Origin: a virus
IMG/VR virus record: IMGVR_UViG_3300017991_000358
Span: 1 to 26,947 of that record
DNA: 26,947 nt
Direction: 5' to 3' (one strand)
The position numbers were made by a program, and so were the translations under genes. The notes under the pieces were generated by a model, which saw nothing but the letters and a program-made list of their open reading frames with translations, was not told the DNA's origin and did no database searches. This document shows positions 1-7,024 of this stretch, piece after piece (position 1 is the stretch's first letter; every line of letters starts with the position of its first letter).

Positions 1-2
1 CC

Positions 3-104
3 GACTCGAGCCCTCCCCCGGAGCAACAGGATCTCGGTGTTCATGCCGACGAACCGCCCGACGATTACGAGGCGCCGGCGGGCGACGCCGACACCAAATC
101 TTGA
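3..104 (+). CDS. C-terminal end of an upstream phage gene (partial)
   Basis: An open frame enters from the left edge and stops at TGA 102-104. The 33 visible residues are acidic and rich in proline and aspartate (for example EQQDLGVHADEPPDDYEAP). This looks like a disordered C-terminal tail. A portal or head-maturation protein would normally sit just before the small head genes and scaffold that follow, so the gene is probably one of these. That is inferred from gene order only, because no domain is visible. The other two forward frames give arginine-rich or low-complexity translations, so this frame is the best candidate. Confidence 0.5.
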   Translation, partial: DSSPPPEQQDLGVHADEPPDDYEAPAGDADTKS

Positions 105-118
105 TCATTCCCCCCCCG

Positions 119-127
119 TGCTATCCT
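119..127 (+). promoter_or_regulatory. Extended -10 motif TGCTATCCT
   Basis: The hexamer TATCCT (122-127), preceded by TGC, ends 7 bases before the ATG at 135. This would place the transcription start at the start codon. A weak -35-like TTGATC lies at 101-106, and the spacer contains a run of eight C (110-117). There is no Shine-Dalgarno sequence. It is one of a recurrent family in this window. Confidence 0.55.
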
Positions 128-134
128 CGCCTCC

Positions 135-866
135 ATGGCGAAGCTCATCCAAACCGACGGGACGTTGACCGTACAGACCGATCGTAATCTCGGCGGCAAC
201 GGCTCATGTACGAAGGATCTGGCGCTTGGCGCCTCGGGGTGCTCGTCGTCTCAACGATACGCTGACGCGGTCGCTTGCACGTCGCAGCAAGTCTCGACCA
301 CGGGCGACCCGGGCGACGCGTTCGACGACCTCGACGGCGTCGACGACCTCTCCGAAATCGAATTCCTGTTCCTTCGGTCGGACAATGACGTTGTGCTTCG
401 GCTCGACGCCGTCCCCGCCGACGCGCAAGCCGTCGCCGGCGCGTTCCCAACGGGATTTGGTGGCGGGGAGACACTGATCACGACGATCGACGGTGTCGCC
501 GTCACCACGACTTTTGACGCCGCCGATCAGAGCGCCGCGCAATGCGCCGCCCGGATCAATGCCGCTATGGCGCTCGCTGGCATCGCCACGCCGCGGGCCG
601 ACGTCGTCGCAGGCCAGATCCACATCACCGGCGTTGCCACGGCCGTCGCCGGCGCGGAAGGGCTCCTGTCGTTCGCCGGCACGGGCGCCGCTCAACTCGG
701 CCTCGATGCCGGCTCCTCGCCAACAATCACCCCCGCCAAGGGACAGGACGTGACGATCTCGGGCCTGTTCCTCGCGGAGTTCTCCGGCACGTCGAGCCGC
801 AAGCCGACGGCCGCCCAAATCAGCGGAAACGCCACGGTCGAGATCATCGCCGCCGGTCGGTCGTGA
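135..866 (+). CDS. Putative phage structural protein with a hook-IN-like beta domain
   Basis: This 243-residue protein lies between the upstream head gene and the scaffold/capsid pair, so it is probably a virion or capsid-associated protein. Residues about 108-192 form a beta-rich unit with the pattern IDGVAVTTTFDAADQSAAQ, then ARINAAM, then VVAGQIHITG. Two related units occur in the sheath protein at 7025-9232. The pattern resembles hook-IN-type domains of flagellar and phage tail proteins. The N-terminal 50 residues contain three cysteines. There is no signal peptide or membrane segment. The ATG at 135 has no Shine-Dalgarno sequence but follows a -10-like motif by 7 bases, so translation may be leaderless. 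The exact role is unknown. Confidence 0.8.
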   Translation: MAKLIQTDGTLTVQTDRNLGGNGSCTKDLALGASGCSSSQRYADAVACTSQQVSTTGDPGDAFDDLDGVDDLSEIEFLFLRSDNDVVLRLDAVPADAQAVAGAFPTGFGGGETLITTIDGVAVTTTFDAADQSAAQCAARINAAMALAGIATPRADVVAGQIHITGVATAVAGAEGLLSFAGTGAAQLGLDAGSSPTITPAKGQDVTISGLFLAEFSGTSSRKPTAAQISGNATVEIIAAGRS

Positions 867-887
867 GAGTGGATGATCGTGGTCATG

Positions 888-896
888 TGTTAGATT
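888..896 (+). promoter_or_regulatory. Extended -10-like motif TGTTAGATT
   Basis: TAGATT (891-896) is preceded by TGT. A transcription start near 904 would give a leader of about 24 bases with the purine-rich Shine-Dalgarno AAAGGGA (911-917) before the ATG at 928. It is weaker than the TGnTAnnCT members because it ends in TT. Confidence 0.35.
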
Positions 897-927
897 CGTC
901 GCGAGACGAGAAAGGGAACGAAAAGCC

Positions 928-1596
928 ATGTCGTCGACCGTGAAAGCCGAACTCAACAAGTCGAACCCGAACAACGTTTCGGATCTTCTCCGTCTGCTCG
1001 AGGCGGGGCGGACCCTCGAGGTGCTTCCGCGGACGGAGCAGCTCGCCGTGACCGCGCACATCGCGACGCCGTCGCGCCCGGCGCGAACGATCCTCTCCTG
1101 TTTCATCACGGCCGCCGGCGCGAACACCGGAGAGGCCGACGTCTCGAAGAAAGAGACGATCCCGCCGGCCGCCGGAGATTGCGCGATCAATGAGGATGGG
1201 AACATTCAGTTCGCCGCCGCTGACGTCGTGACCGAATGTGAAGTTACGTATGTCCCCGTCGAAGGCGAACTCGTCGAGGACGAGATCATTGCCGTGACCG
1301 CGGGCGGGCTCGGCACGCTCTCCGGCTCGAAGGGCGCGATCCAGATCGTGAGCGCGACCCTCAACGCCCCGGCCGTGACCCCCGGCGCGAAGGTCCCCGA
1401 GGCCCGCGGGACGGCGGCCGGCGCCCTCGCCGGCAGTGGTTGCGCCGTCACGCTCGACGGAAACGGTGTGCAGTTCGTCGCCGCCGAGGCCGCCGTCGCG
1501 TGTACCGCGACCGTTTCCTATTACGCGTTCCCTGGCGTTGGCCAGGCGAAGGACGACGCCGGAACGCGGCTCGAAGCCTCGTTCGATCTGTCCTAA
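928..1596 (+). CDS. Putative capsid-associated structural protein with an internal repeat
   Basis: This 222-residue protein precedes the scaffold gene. Two segments resemble each other: residues about 82-110 (GDCAINEDGNIQFAAADVV, then TECEVTY) and about 170-200 (GCAVTLDGNGVQFVAAEA, then ACTATVSYY). Each carries a matching cysteine pair (C85/C104 and C172/C192). This suggests a duplicated beta-sandwich, as found in capsid decoration or head-fibre proteins. That role is inferred from position and repeat structure. No signal peptide or membrane segment is visible. The ATG has a good Shine-Dalgarno (AAAGGGA, 911-917), unlike the gene before it. Confidence 0.8.
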   Translation: MSSTVKAELNKSNPNNVSDLLRLLEAGRTLEVLPRTEQLAVTAHIATPSRPARTILSCFITAAGANTGEADVSKKETIPPAAGDCAINEDGNIQFAAADVVTECEVTYVPVEGELVEDEIIAVTAGGLGTLSGSKGAIQIVSATLNAPAVTPGAKVPEARGTAAGALAGSGCAVTLDGNGVQFVAAEAAVACTATVSYYAFPGVGQAKDDAGTRLEASFDLS

Positions 1597-1655
1597 TCGG
1601 TCGGCGATGACGCCGACGGAGACCACCGACACCCCCTAGACCAGGAGAGACCACC

Positions 1656-2375
1656 ATGCCAGAATCGACAGATCCGACCGTCACGCCCCCGGCGACGCCT
1701 CCGGGCGCCGAACCCGCCGCGCCCCCGGCGCCATCGGAACCGCCAGCCGACGCGGCCGACGGAGCCCCGGAGCCCCCGGCGACAATTTCCATGACGACGG
1801 CGCAACTCGACGAGCGCCTCAAGCGTCACGAGGCGGCCTTGCTGCGGAAGCTCGGCCTCGAGAGCCCCGACGACGTCGTCGCCATGCGCGAGCGTCTCTC
1901 CGAGGCCGAGAAGGCCGAGCAGGAACGACAACGCGCAGAGCTTTCCGAGGTCGAACGGCTCAAGGCCGAGATCGCGGACTGGGAACAGAAACACGGGACG
2001 GAGGCCGAAAGCGCAAAGTCGCTTCGCGAAGAACTCGACGAGCTTCGCGCGGAGACGCACCTTCGAGGGCTCTTCGTCGAGCGCGGGATTTCGAACGCCG
2101 ACTATGCCCTGTACCTTGTCGATCAGAAGATCGCATCGCTCGACGAGGGCGCAGACTTCGACGAGGCCGCGTTCCTTGACGAGATCGCCGCGAGCGACCA
2201 ACACAAGGCCGCTCTCGGTATCGCCGCCGCCCCTGGCACGCCGCCCGGCGCGAACACGACGCACAACCAGGACGGACCCCCGCCCCGCCCCGAGACCCCC
2301 GGCGAATTCGACGCGATGGCGGCAAGCCCCGAAGACGTCAAACGCCGCCTCGCTGACCTCGGTTTCCACGGCTGA
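1656..2375 (+). CDS. Probable capsid scaffolding protein
   Basis: This 239-residue protein lies immediately before the major capsid gene, the usual place for a scaffold. The first 45 residues are rich in proline, alanine and glutamate. Residues about 50-140 are highly charged and helical, with heptad-like runs (RLSEAEKAEQERQRAELSEV) typical of scaffold coiled coils. The C-terminus is polar and ends RRLADLGFHG. No catalytic Ser-His or ClpP-like protease motif is apparent, so a protease fusion is unlikely. The start is set by AGGAGAGA (1643-1650) before the ATG. Scaffold sequences are poorly conserved, so the call rests on composition and position. Confidence 0.8.
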   Translation: MPESTDPTVTPPATPPGAEPAAPPAPSEPPADAADGAPEPPATISMTTAQLDERLKRHEAALLRKLGLESPDDVVAMRERLSEAEKAEQERQRAELSEVERLKAEIADWEQKHGTEAESAKSLREELDELRAETHLRGLFVERGISNADYALYLVDQKIASLDEGADFDEAAFLDEIAASDQHKAALGIAAAPGTPPGANTTHNQDGPPPRPETPGEFDAMAASPEDVKRRLADLGFHG

Positions 2376-2523
2376 TTTTCCCGCCCGTTTGCACGCCCCT
2401 CCCGATCTGCGGTACTTTGAACACGGATCGGACAGGAGAGGGCCCCCACGCGACGCCGGCGGTAACAGGCGGATCGGGCTCCTCGACGTCCAAGGATGAT
2501 TTGGATTCAGAGGAGGAAAGACC
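2376..2523 (+). promoter_or_regulatory. Leader region of the capsid gene with strong ribosome binding site
   Basis: This 148-base gap separates the scaffold and capsid genes. The best Shine-Dalgarno in the window, AGGAGGAAAG, lies at 2511-2520, directly before the ATG at 2524. A weak -10-like TACTTT lies at 2413-2418 and would give a leader of about 100 bases. AGGA (2434-2437) plus GCCC (2442-2445) can pair with GGGC (2476-2479) plus TCCT (2480-2483), giving a bulged stem upstream of the ribosome binding site. No intrinsic terminator is seen. Confidence 0.45.
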
Positions 2524-3903
2524 ATGCCCGTTTCGCTCGCAGGATTCGACCCCGCAATCGCGGCCGTTCTTCAAGACAACACGCTCGAGCGCGTTTTCCG
2601 CGACGCCATGTTCCCCCGGCTCATGTTCCGCATGGATGCGACGCCGGAACGCTGGGACGCCGACGTCGGCGAAGTCAAGTTGATGACGCGCACGGGCTTG
2701 ATCCCCGTCGCGATCACCGCGTTGATTCCCGGAACCGACCCGACCCCGTCAACCTATGCCGTCGAGCAGTGGAGCGCGCAGGCTGCCCAGTACGGCAACG
2801 CGATCGACACTCACATGCCCTCGAGTCGCGCCGCGCTCGCGTCGAAACTCCTCCGGGACACGAAGCAACTCGGCTTGAACGCTGGCCAGACGCTCAACCA
2901 GATCTCGCGGAACCGCCTGTTCCGGGCCTATTGCTCCGGCAACTCCGCGGCCGTCGCCGTCGCCGCCATCGGCGCGAATCAGGTTCGCGTCGCGTCCCTC
3001 AACGGGTTCACCGAGTCGCTCGTCAACGGCGTTGTGACCCCCGTTTCGGCCGCCGCTCCGCTGACGATCACATTCGGCGGAACCGAGCCGAACCGCAACG
3101 TCATCGCCGCGACCCCCGACGACCCGTCGGCACCCTTCGGGCCCGGAACGCTGACCCTCTCGGCGGTCCTGACCGTCGGTGTCGCAGCTCGCGAAGCCGT
3201 TGTCGCCTCGAACGCCCCGCGTATCTATCGCGTCGGTGGCGGCGCCACGGTCGACGCGATCAACGCCGCCGACGTGTTGACGCTCGACGACGTGATCAAC
3301 GCCGTTGCGTTCCTCCGCGGCGACAATGTCCCGAACCATGACGACGGGTACTTCCATCATCACCTCGGAACGCAGGCGGAAGCGCAGCTCTTCGGCGACA
3401 ATCACTGGCAACGTCTCCACGAATCTTTGCCCGATTCGGCCGCCTATCGCGAGTTTTCCGTCGGCCGCGCCGTCGGGTGCAACCACTATCGCAACACCGA
3501 GTGCCCCGACTCGCTCAACTCCGGGACGCTCGTCTCCTCGGGTGCCGCGGCGGCCGAGTGCTCGCCCGACGTCGGCGCCGAGATGATCAACAACAACGGC
3601 ATTCGGATCGGCCGAACGATCATCACCGGCATGGCGAGCCTATATGAGTGCTACATCCCCGAGGCCGACTACATCACCGAGGCCGGCGTCACGGGTCGGA
3701 TCGGGAACTTCTCCGTCGTCAACAACGGCGTCCAGGTCATGACCGAACGCATCCGATACACCATGCGCGCCCCCCTCGACCGTCTCCAGCAGATCGTTGG
3801 GCAGGCGTGGTCGTGGTCCGGTGACTTCGCGATCCCGTCCGATGAGGTCACGACTGGCCGCCGCTACGGTCGCGCTATCGTGATCGAGCACGCCATCGGG
3901 TAG
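2524..3903 (+). CDS. Major capsid protein (HK97-fold, probable)
   Basis: This 459-residue protein would form the icosahedral shell. It follows the scaffold and precedes the neck genes, and it has the strongest ribosome binding site in the window, as expected for the most abundant virion protein. The N-terminal third (residues 1-150) contains the helical element ALASKLLRDTKQLGLNAGQ typical of capsid proteins of this size. Residues about 160-245 look like an inserted beta domain ending in GPGTLTLSAVLTVGV. After that come VDAINAADVLTLDDVINAV and a P-domain-like core with DDGYFHHH at about 273-280. No long scaffolding delta-domain is fused to it. The family within the HK97 fold cannot be fixed without profile or structure comparison; N4 gp56-like and P22-like capsids are candidates. 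Confidence 0.85.
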   Translation: MPVSLAGFDPAIAAVLQDNTLERVFRDAMFPRLMFRMDATPERWDADVGEVKLMTRTGLIPVAITALIPGTDPTPSTYAVEQWSAQAAQYGNAIDTHMPSSRAALASKLLRDTKQLGLNAGQTLNQISRNRLFRAYCSGNSAAVAVAAIGANQVRVASLNGFTESLVNGVVTPVSAAAPLTITFGGTEPNRNVIAATPDDPSAPFGPGTLTLSAVLTVGVAAREAVVASNAPRIYRVGGGATVDAINAADVLTLDDVINAVAFLRGDNVPNHDDGYFHHHLGTQAEAQLFGDNHWQRLHESLPDSAAYREFSVGRAVGCNHYRNTECPDSLNSGTLVSSGAAAAECSPDVGAEMINNNGIRIGRTIITGMASLYECYIPEADYITEAGVTGRIGNFSVVNNGVQVMTERIRYTMRAPLDRLQQIVGQAWSWSGDFAIPSDEVTTGRRYGRAIVIEHAIG

Positions 3904-3935
3904 CACGCGCCCCTCGACTTTCCCGCCCGACTCTG

Positions 3936-3944
3936 TGCTATTCT
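3936..3944 (+). promoter_or_regulatory. Extended -10 motif TGCTATTCT
   Basis: TATTCT (3939-3944) with TGC in front ends 7 bases before the ATG at 3952. There is no Shine-Dalgarno in the 48-base gap. This is the same arrangement and spacing as the motif before the gene at 135. Confidence 0.55.
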
Positions 3945-3951
3945 CGCTCGC

Positions 3952-4407
3952 ATGAGCGATACCAAATCCAACCCGAAAGCCATGAGCGTCGCCGATCTCC
4001 GTGCGCGAGCCCGTTATTTCGGAATCACTCCCGGCACGATGCGAAAAGACGACCTCGTCGCGGCCATCGCCGAGGCCGAAGAACGCGTCGCCGCTGTTGA
4101 GACCGCCCCCGAGGACTTCGGGACGTTGCCCCCGCTCGAGGCCGCCCCCGACGACGAGCCTTCGGCTGAAGAGGAGGCCGCCGCCGTCGAGGCCGCCGTC
4201 GCACCGAGCCCGACAGATCCGATCGCTGGCGACGTCGACGCGCCCCCGATCGTGCATCCAAGATTCCGCCTCATGAGCGATATCAAGATCGCGACGCCCC
4301 GCGGAGCCGTGCGGCTCCTCGCCGGGCGAATCGTCGACGCTGGTCAGTACGACCTCGACGCGATCCGTTCCGCCGGAGGAGTGCTCGCGCCGATGATCGA
4401 AAGGTGA
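3952..4407 (+). CDS. Small phage protein with N-terminal HeH/SAP-like helix motif
   Basis: This is a 151-residue protein. Residues about 10-42 (MSVADLRARARYFGITPGTM, then RKDDLVAAIAEAE) match the helix-extended-helix pattern of SAP/HeH or Rho N-terminal-like modules, which often bind nucleic acid. An acidic, alanine-rich linker (about 45-95) follows. The C-terminal 50 residues form a compact domain (FRLMSDIKIATPRGAVRLLA, then GRIVD). Proteins with this kind of module are common just after phage capsid genes, where they may act at the head vertex or on packaged DNA. Its role here is inferred. The gene ends at TGA 4405-4407, just before the next small gene. Confidence 0.75.
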   Translation: MSDTKSNPKAMSVADLRARARYFGITPGTMRKDDLVAAIAEAEERVAAVETAPEDFGTLPPLEAAPDDEPSAEEEAAAVEAAVAPSPTDPIAGDVDAPPIVHPRFRLMSDIKIATPRGAVRLLAGRIVDAGQYDLDAIRSAGGVLAPMIER

Positions 4408-4412
4408 TCACG

Positions 4413-4652
4413 ATGCCTCTTCGCAAGGGATGCAGTCGGCGAGCGATCGCCGCCAACGTGAAAACGGAGCGCCGGCGAGGCCGCCCCCGTCGCCAAGCCC
4501 TCGCGATCGCGCTCGACACGGCGCGAAAAGCCGCGGAGAAGGCCGGAACCCCCGCCAAGGGCCCGGGGCCCGCCCCCGACGGTCCCCGGCGACAAAAGCG
4601 CCCACGGCGCCGCCGGGCGGGGCGCCTCCGCGGGATGCCTCGCGAGCGGTAG
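4413..4652 (+). CDS. Small, very basic phage protein
   Basis: From the ATG at 4413 the protein has 79 residues and begins MPLRKGCSRRAIAANVKTE. It then has the motif GRPRRQALAIALDTARKA. This matches a widespread class of small phage proteins of the form MPLxKGxSxxxIxxNxxxE, then GxPxxQAxAIAxxxAR. Their function is not established. A GTG at 4404 would add three residues and overlap the previous stop, but the family start and AAAGG at 4400-4404 favour 4413. The C-terminus is rich in arginine and proline. The high charge suggests nucleic acid or capsid binding, which is an inference. Confidence 0.7.
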   Translation: MPLRKGCSRRAIAANVKTERRRGRPRRQALAIALDTARKAAEKAGTPAKGPGPAPDGPRRQKRPRRRRAGRLRGMPRER

Positions 4653-4671
4653 ACGCGTCGCCGCCGCCTCA

Positions 4672-4680
4672 TGCTATCCT
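4672..4680 (+). promoter_or_regulatory. Extended -10 motif TGCTATCCT
   Basis: TATCCT (4675-4680) preceded by TGC ends 6 bases before the ATG at 4687. It is identical to the motif at 119-127. No Shine-Dalgarno is present in the 34-base gap. Confidence 0.55.
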
Positions 4681-4686
4681 GCCCCT

Positions 4687-5088
4687 ATGGCGGCACTCAC
4701 AGAACGCGAACAGGCGCAGATCATCCGGCATCTCGGCTATGCGAACTGGTCGTCGCTCGCGTCGTCGTTCCAGCTCGGATATCCGGCCGCGTCGCAACCC
4801 GAATTCCTCGTTCGTGACGCTTTCGCCCGAATCGACGCCGAGGGGCTCGAGCTTGTGCGGCGCGACGTTCGCGAGTTGAACTGCATCGAAGATCAGATGT
4901 CGGAGGCCCGCTCTCGCTTCAAGGCGCTCCGGCTTGGCGAGTTGACGCCAAACCAGAACGAAATTCGCCAACTCCGGCGAGAGTTTGCCGAATGGCAAGC
5001 GAAGCTCGCCAACGACCTCGGAGCCCCGATCAATCCCTTCGCTCGCGGGGCCCTCGCCGGCGGTCGCAACGCCACGGTGATCTCGTGA
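4687..5088 (+). CDS. Putative head-tail connector/neck protein
   Basis: This 133-residue, mostly helical protein opens MAALTEREQAQIIRHLGY and has a charged middle with helix-turn-helix spacing. It ends near DLGAPINPF. The LGY opening, the helical repeats and the closing LGxP motif fit small connector-type proteins found after the capsid gene in many myophages. In position it is the first of four head-completion genes. The assignment is by pattern and order only. The gene has no Shine-Dalgarno and a -10-like motif 6 bases before its ATG. It overlaps the next gene by four bases (GTGA). Confidence 0.65.
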   Translation: MAALTEREQAQIIRHLGYANWSSLASSFQLGYPAASQPEFLVRDAFARIDAEGLELVRRDVRELNCIEDQMSEARSRFKALRLGELTPNQNEIRQLRREFAEWQAKLANDLGAPINPFARGALAGGRNATVIS

Positions 5089-5648
5089 GCGACAACCCCC
5101 GCGGCCCGCTCCCGGCGACGAGAGATCATCGTCTGCGCGATGGTTCCGGCCGTTCCCTCGTCGAAGATCTCGGCGGGGTCGTCGACGATCTGCGGCAAAT
5201 GCTCGTTGAATTCGGTCTTCGGCCGTACACGGTTCATGTCGTGCGGGTCCGGTGGTCCGGTGGCGAGGTCGGCCGCGGGACGCCGGCGACGGCCGTGGAT
5301 CTCGCGCTCCTCCCGACTCCTCGTGTCCGGTCGCTCGAGGCCCTCGCCTGGCAATCCCGAGAGGGCGGGCACGTCGAGCGCGGGGACGTTCGGCTCGAGG
5401 GCATCTCGCCGCGGTACACCGAAGACGAGATCGAGAGCTATTTCGGCCGTGCCGACGGCGAGGAGTGCTTCGTCGAAGTTCGAATGGACCGCCGCGACGG
5501 CCGCGAACCGGAACGCCGCCGGTTCACGATCGCATCGCCGCCCGTGCGACGTCCCGACCGTTTCGACTGGTCGGTCACGATCCGCAAACAAGACGGCAAC
5601 CGGGAGCGCGACGGCTCGCGCCGGGCACCTCGTCGCCGCGTCTGGTAG
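5085..5648 (+). CDS. Conserved-type neck protein of unknown function
   Basis: The start is the GTG at 5085, which overlaps the TGA of the previous gene (5086-5088). An open frame extends further upstream but only inside that gene. The 187-residue product contains LVEDLGGVVDDLRQMLVEFG, then LRPYTVHVVRVRWSGGEVGRG, and later DVRLEGISPRYTEDEIESYF. Proteins with this layout recur between the connector and gp10-like genes of phages. Residues about 88-187 are rich in beta-type sequence and arginine. The tail of the protein is strongly basic. It is probably part of head-tail joining; the biochemical role is unknown. Confidence 0.7.
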   Translation: MSDNPRGPLPATRDHRLRDGSGRSLVEDLGGVVDDLRQMLVEFGLRPYTVHVVRVRWSGGEVGRGTPATAVDLALLPTPRVRSLEALAWQSREGGHVERGDVRLEGISPRYTEDEIESYFGRADGEECFVEVRMDRRDGREPERRRFTIASPPVRRPDRFDWSVTIRKQDGNRERDGSRRAPRRRVW

Positions 5649-5651
5649 CCT
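5643..5651 (+). promoter_or_regulatory. Extended -10 motif TGGTAGCCT overlapping a stop codon
   Basis: TAGCCT (5646-5651) is preceded by TGG and ends 6 bases before the ATG at 5658. Its first three bases are the TAG stop codon of the previous gene. There is no Shine-Dalgarno. Confidence 0.5.
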
Positions 5652-5657
5652 TACCCC

Positions 5658-6299
5658 ATGGCCAAGAGAGTCACCCCCGGCGAGCTTGCCGACCGGCTCC
5701 GCACCATGTCGCGGGACTACCAAGAGGCCGCCGTTCGCGGACTTCAATCGGCCGCGATGGTGCTCGAAGGATACGTCGTCGAGGCGATCATGGACACGAA
5801 GCCGGAACCGCCGCACAACACCGGAGAGATGGCGCGATCGACGGGTACGAATTTCACCCCGAACGGCGCGATCGTTTCGGTCGACGCTCCGCACGCGCCC
5901 TTTATGGAATACGGTACGCGCCCCCATCGGCCGCCCGTGGCGCCGCTTGCCGACTGGGCTTATCAGAAAGGGATCATCGACTCCGATCCCGTCCAAGTAA
6001 CGAAAGTCGCCTATGCAATGCTCAAAGCGAAGGGCGAGGCCGCCGTCGAGCCGCGGCCTCAACCAGGCGAGAACGAGGAACCGCCCGAGGCCGAAGATCC
6101 TGTCGCACGCGACGCCATGATCGTCGCCGGCGTCGTCCGTGGCATCGAAAAAAACGGCCTCGCACCTCGACACTTCATGGCGCGGGCCGTCGACCGGCTC
6201 GAACGCGAGGGCGTCATCGACCGAGAGATCAGGGCCGAGTTGCGCGAGGTCGGTCTTCGTGAGCCCGGCCGCGGGAACTCGCGGGGAACGGAGCTGTAA
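5658..6299 (+). CDS. HK97 gp10-like head-tail joining protein
   Basis: This 213-residue protein carries the hallmark of the gp10/neck-type family: an N-terminal helical region followed by HNTGEMARSTG, then VDAPHAPFMEYGTRPHRPPV and PLADWAYQKG. In family members this segment packs in the neck or tail-completion ring. An acidic, proline-rich insert (about 127-150) is followed by a second helical region with LAPRHFMARAVDRLE, which also fits the family. The protein is longer than typical gp10-like proteins (about 110-150 residues) because of this insert. The start lacks a Shine-Dalgarno and follows a -10-like motif by 6 bases. Confidence 0.8.
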   Translation: MAKRVTPGELADRLRTMSRDYQEAAVRGLQSAAMVLEGYVVEAIMDTKPEPPHNTGEMARSTGTNFTPNGAIVSVDAPHAPFMEYGTRPHRPPVAPLADWAYQKGIIDSDPVQVTKVAYAMLKAKGEAAVEPRPQPGENEEPPEAEDPVARDAMIVAGVVRGIEKNGLAPRHFMARAVDRLEREGVIDREIRAELREVGLREPGRGNSRGTEL

Positions 6300-6302
6300 C
6301 CC

Positions 6303-7010
6303 ATGGCGACAGGCGACAGAGTCACGACGCACCACCGAGAGGCCCACGTCGCGATTCCAAACCGAATGGGCCCGCGAAAAGCCATGGGCGAGGCACTCGC
6401 GGCGTTCCTTCTCGGTCTCGAGTTCCGGGTCGACGGCGGGGACGACGAGCAAGACGCCGTCTTTTCGCTCGAGCGAGTCTTCGACCGTTGGCCGCTCCCT
6501 GACGAGCGGCTCCCTTACCCGTGTGCGTCTCTCGTCAGTAGGGCGCCTGTTCCCGTGCTCCAACACAATTTGACGCCAACCCCGCTCGAGGAAACGTGGG
6601 GCACGTATGACGGCCTCGTTGCGGGGTGCGCGCCCGGTGGAAAGTCAACGGTGCTCTGGAAAGAGGGCGGGGCAACAGTCGCCTTTCAGGTCGATTTCTG
6701 GTGCGACACCGACGCAGATCGCGAAGCCGTCGAGGCGCTCCTACCGTCGGCGTTTGCGCCCGAGGAAACCGCCGCCGGCGTCATCGTTGAAGGACCGCCC
6801 CTGTACTATTCGCGCCCCGTGCGGCTCGTTCTCGACTCGATGGACTATGACGATTCAGCGGCGAACGCCTACGCCAACGAGCGCCGCTTGCGATGCGTCG
6901 TCGACGCCGACTGTGATATTGTTTCGCTCAGGTGGGCACCTGCGATGAAACCTCCAACCGTGCTGGTGGACGTCGAAGACCCCGCCGATCCAAGTAGCGA
7001 AGAGGACTAG
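6303..7010 (+). CDS. Putative tail terminator/completion protein
   Basis: This 235-residue protein sits directly before the sheath gene, where contractile phages usually encode the tail terminator. The sequence VAFQVDFWCDTDADREAVEA, followed by a beta-hairpin-rich region ending YANERRLRCVV, resembles the strand-helix layout of terminator-type proteins that bind inter-residue wall sites. The first 50 residues are charged and the C-terminus is acidic (DVEDPADPSSEED). GGAG at 6291-6294 is a suitable Shine-Dalgarno for the ATG. The assignment is by context and general pattern. Confidence 0.6.
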   Translation: MATGDRVTTHHREAHVAIPNRMGPRKAMGEALAAFLLGLEFRVDGGDDEQDAVFSLERVFDRWPLPDERLPYPCASLVSRAPVPVLQHNLTPTPLEETWGTYDGLVAGCAPGGKSTVLWKEGGATVAFQVDFWCDTDADREAVEALLPSAFAPEETAAGVIVEGPPLYYSRPVRLVLDSMDYDDSAANAYANERRLRCVVDADCDIVSLRWAPAMKPPTVLVDVEDPADPSSEED

Positions 7011-7024
7011 GGAGGATTTGAGGT

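Noticed and set aside
2496-3341. Alternative + strand frame over the capsid gene
   Set aside because: Very arginine-rich and overlaps the capsid gene, which has the better ribosome binding site and composition.
4893-6566. Open frame on the - strand (557 codons) opposite the neck genes
   Set aside because: It spans four well-supported + strand genes and their junctions, with no domain and no ribosome binding context.
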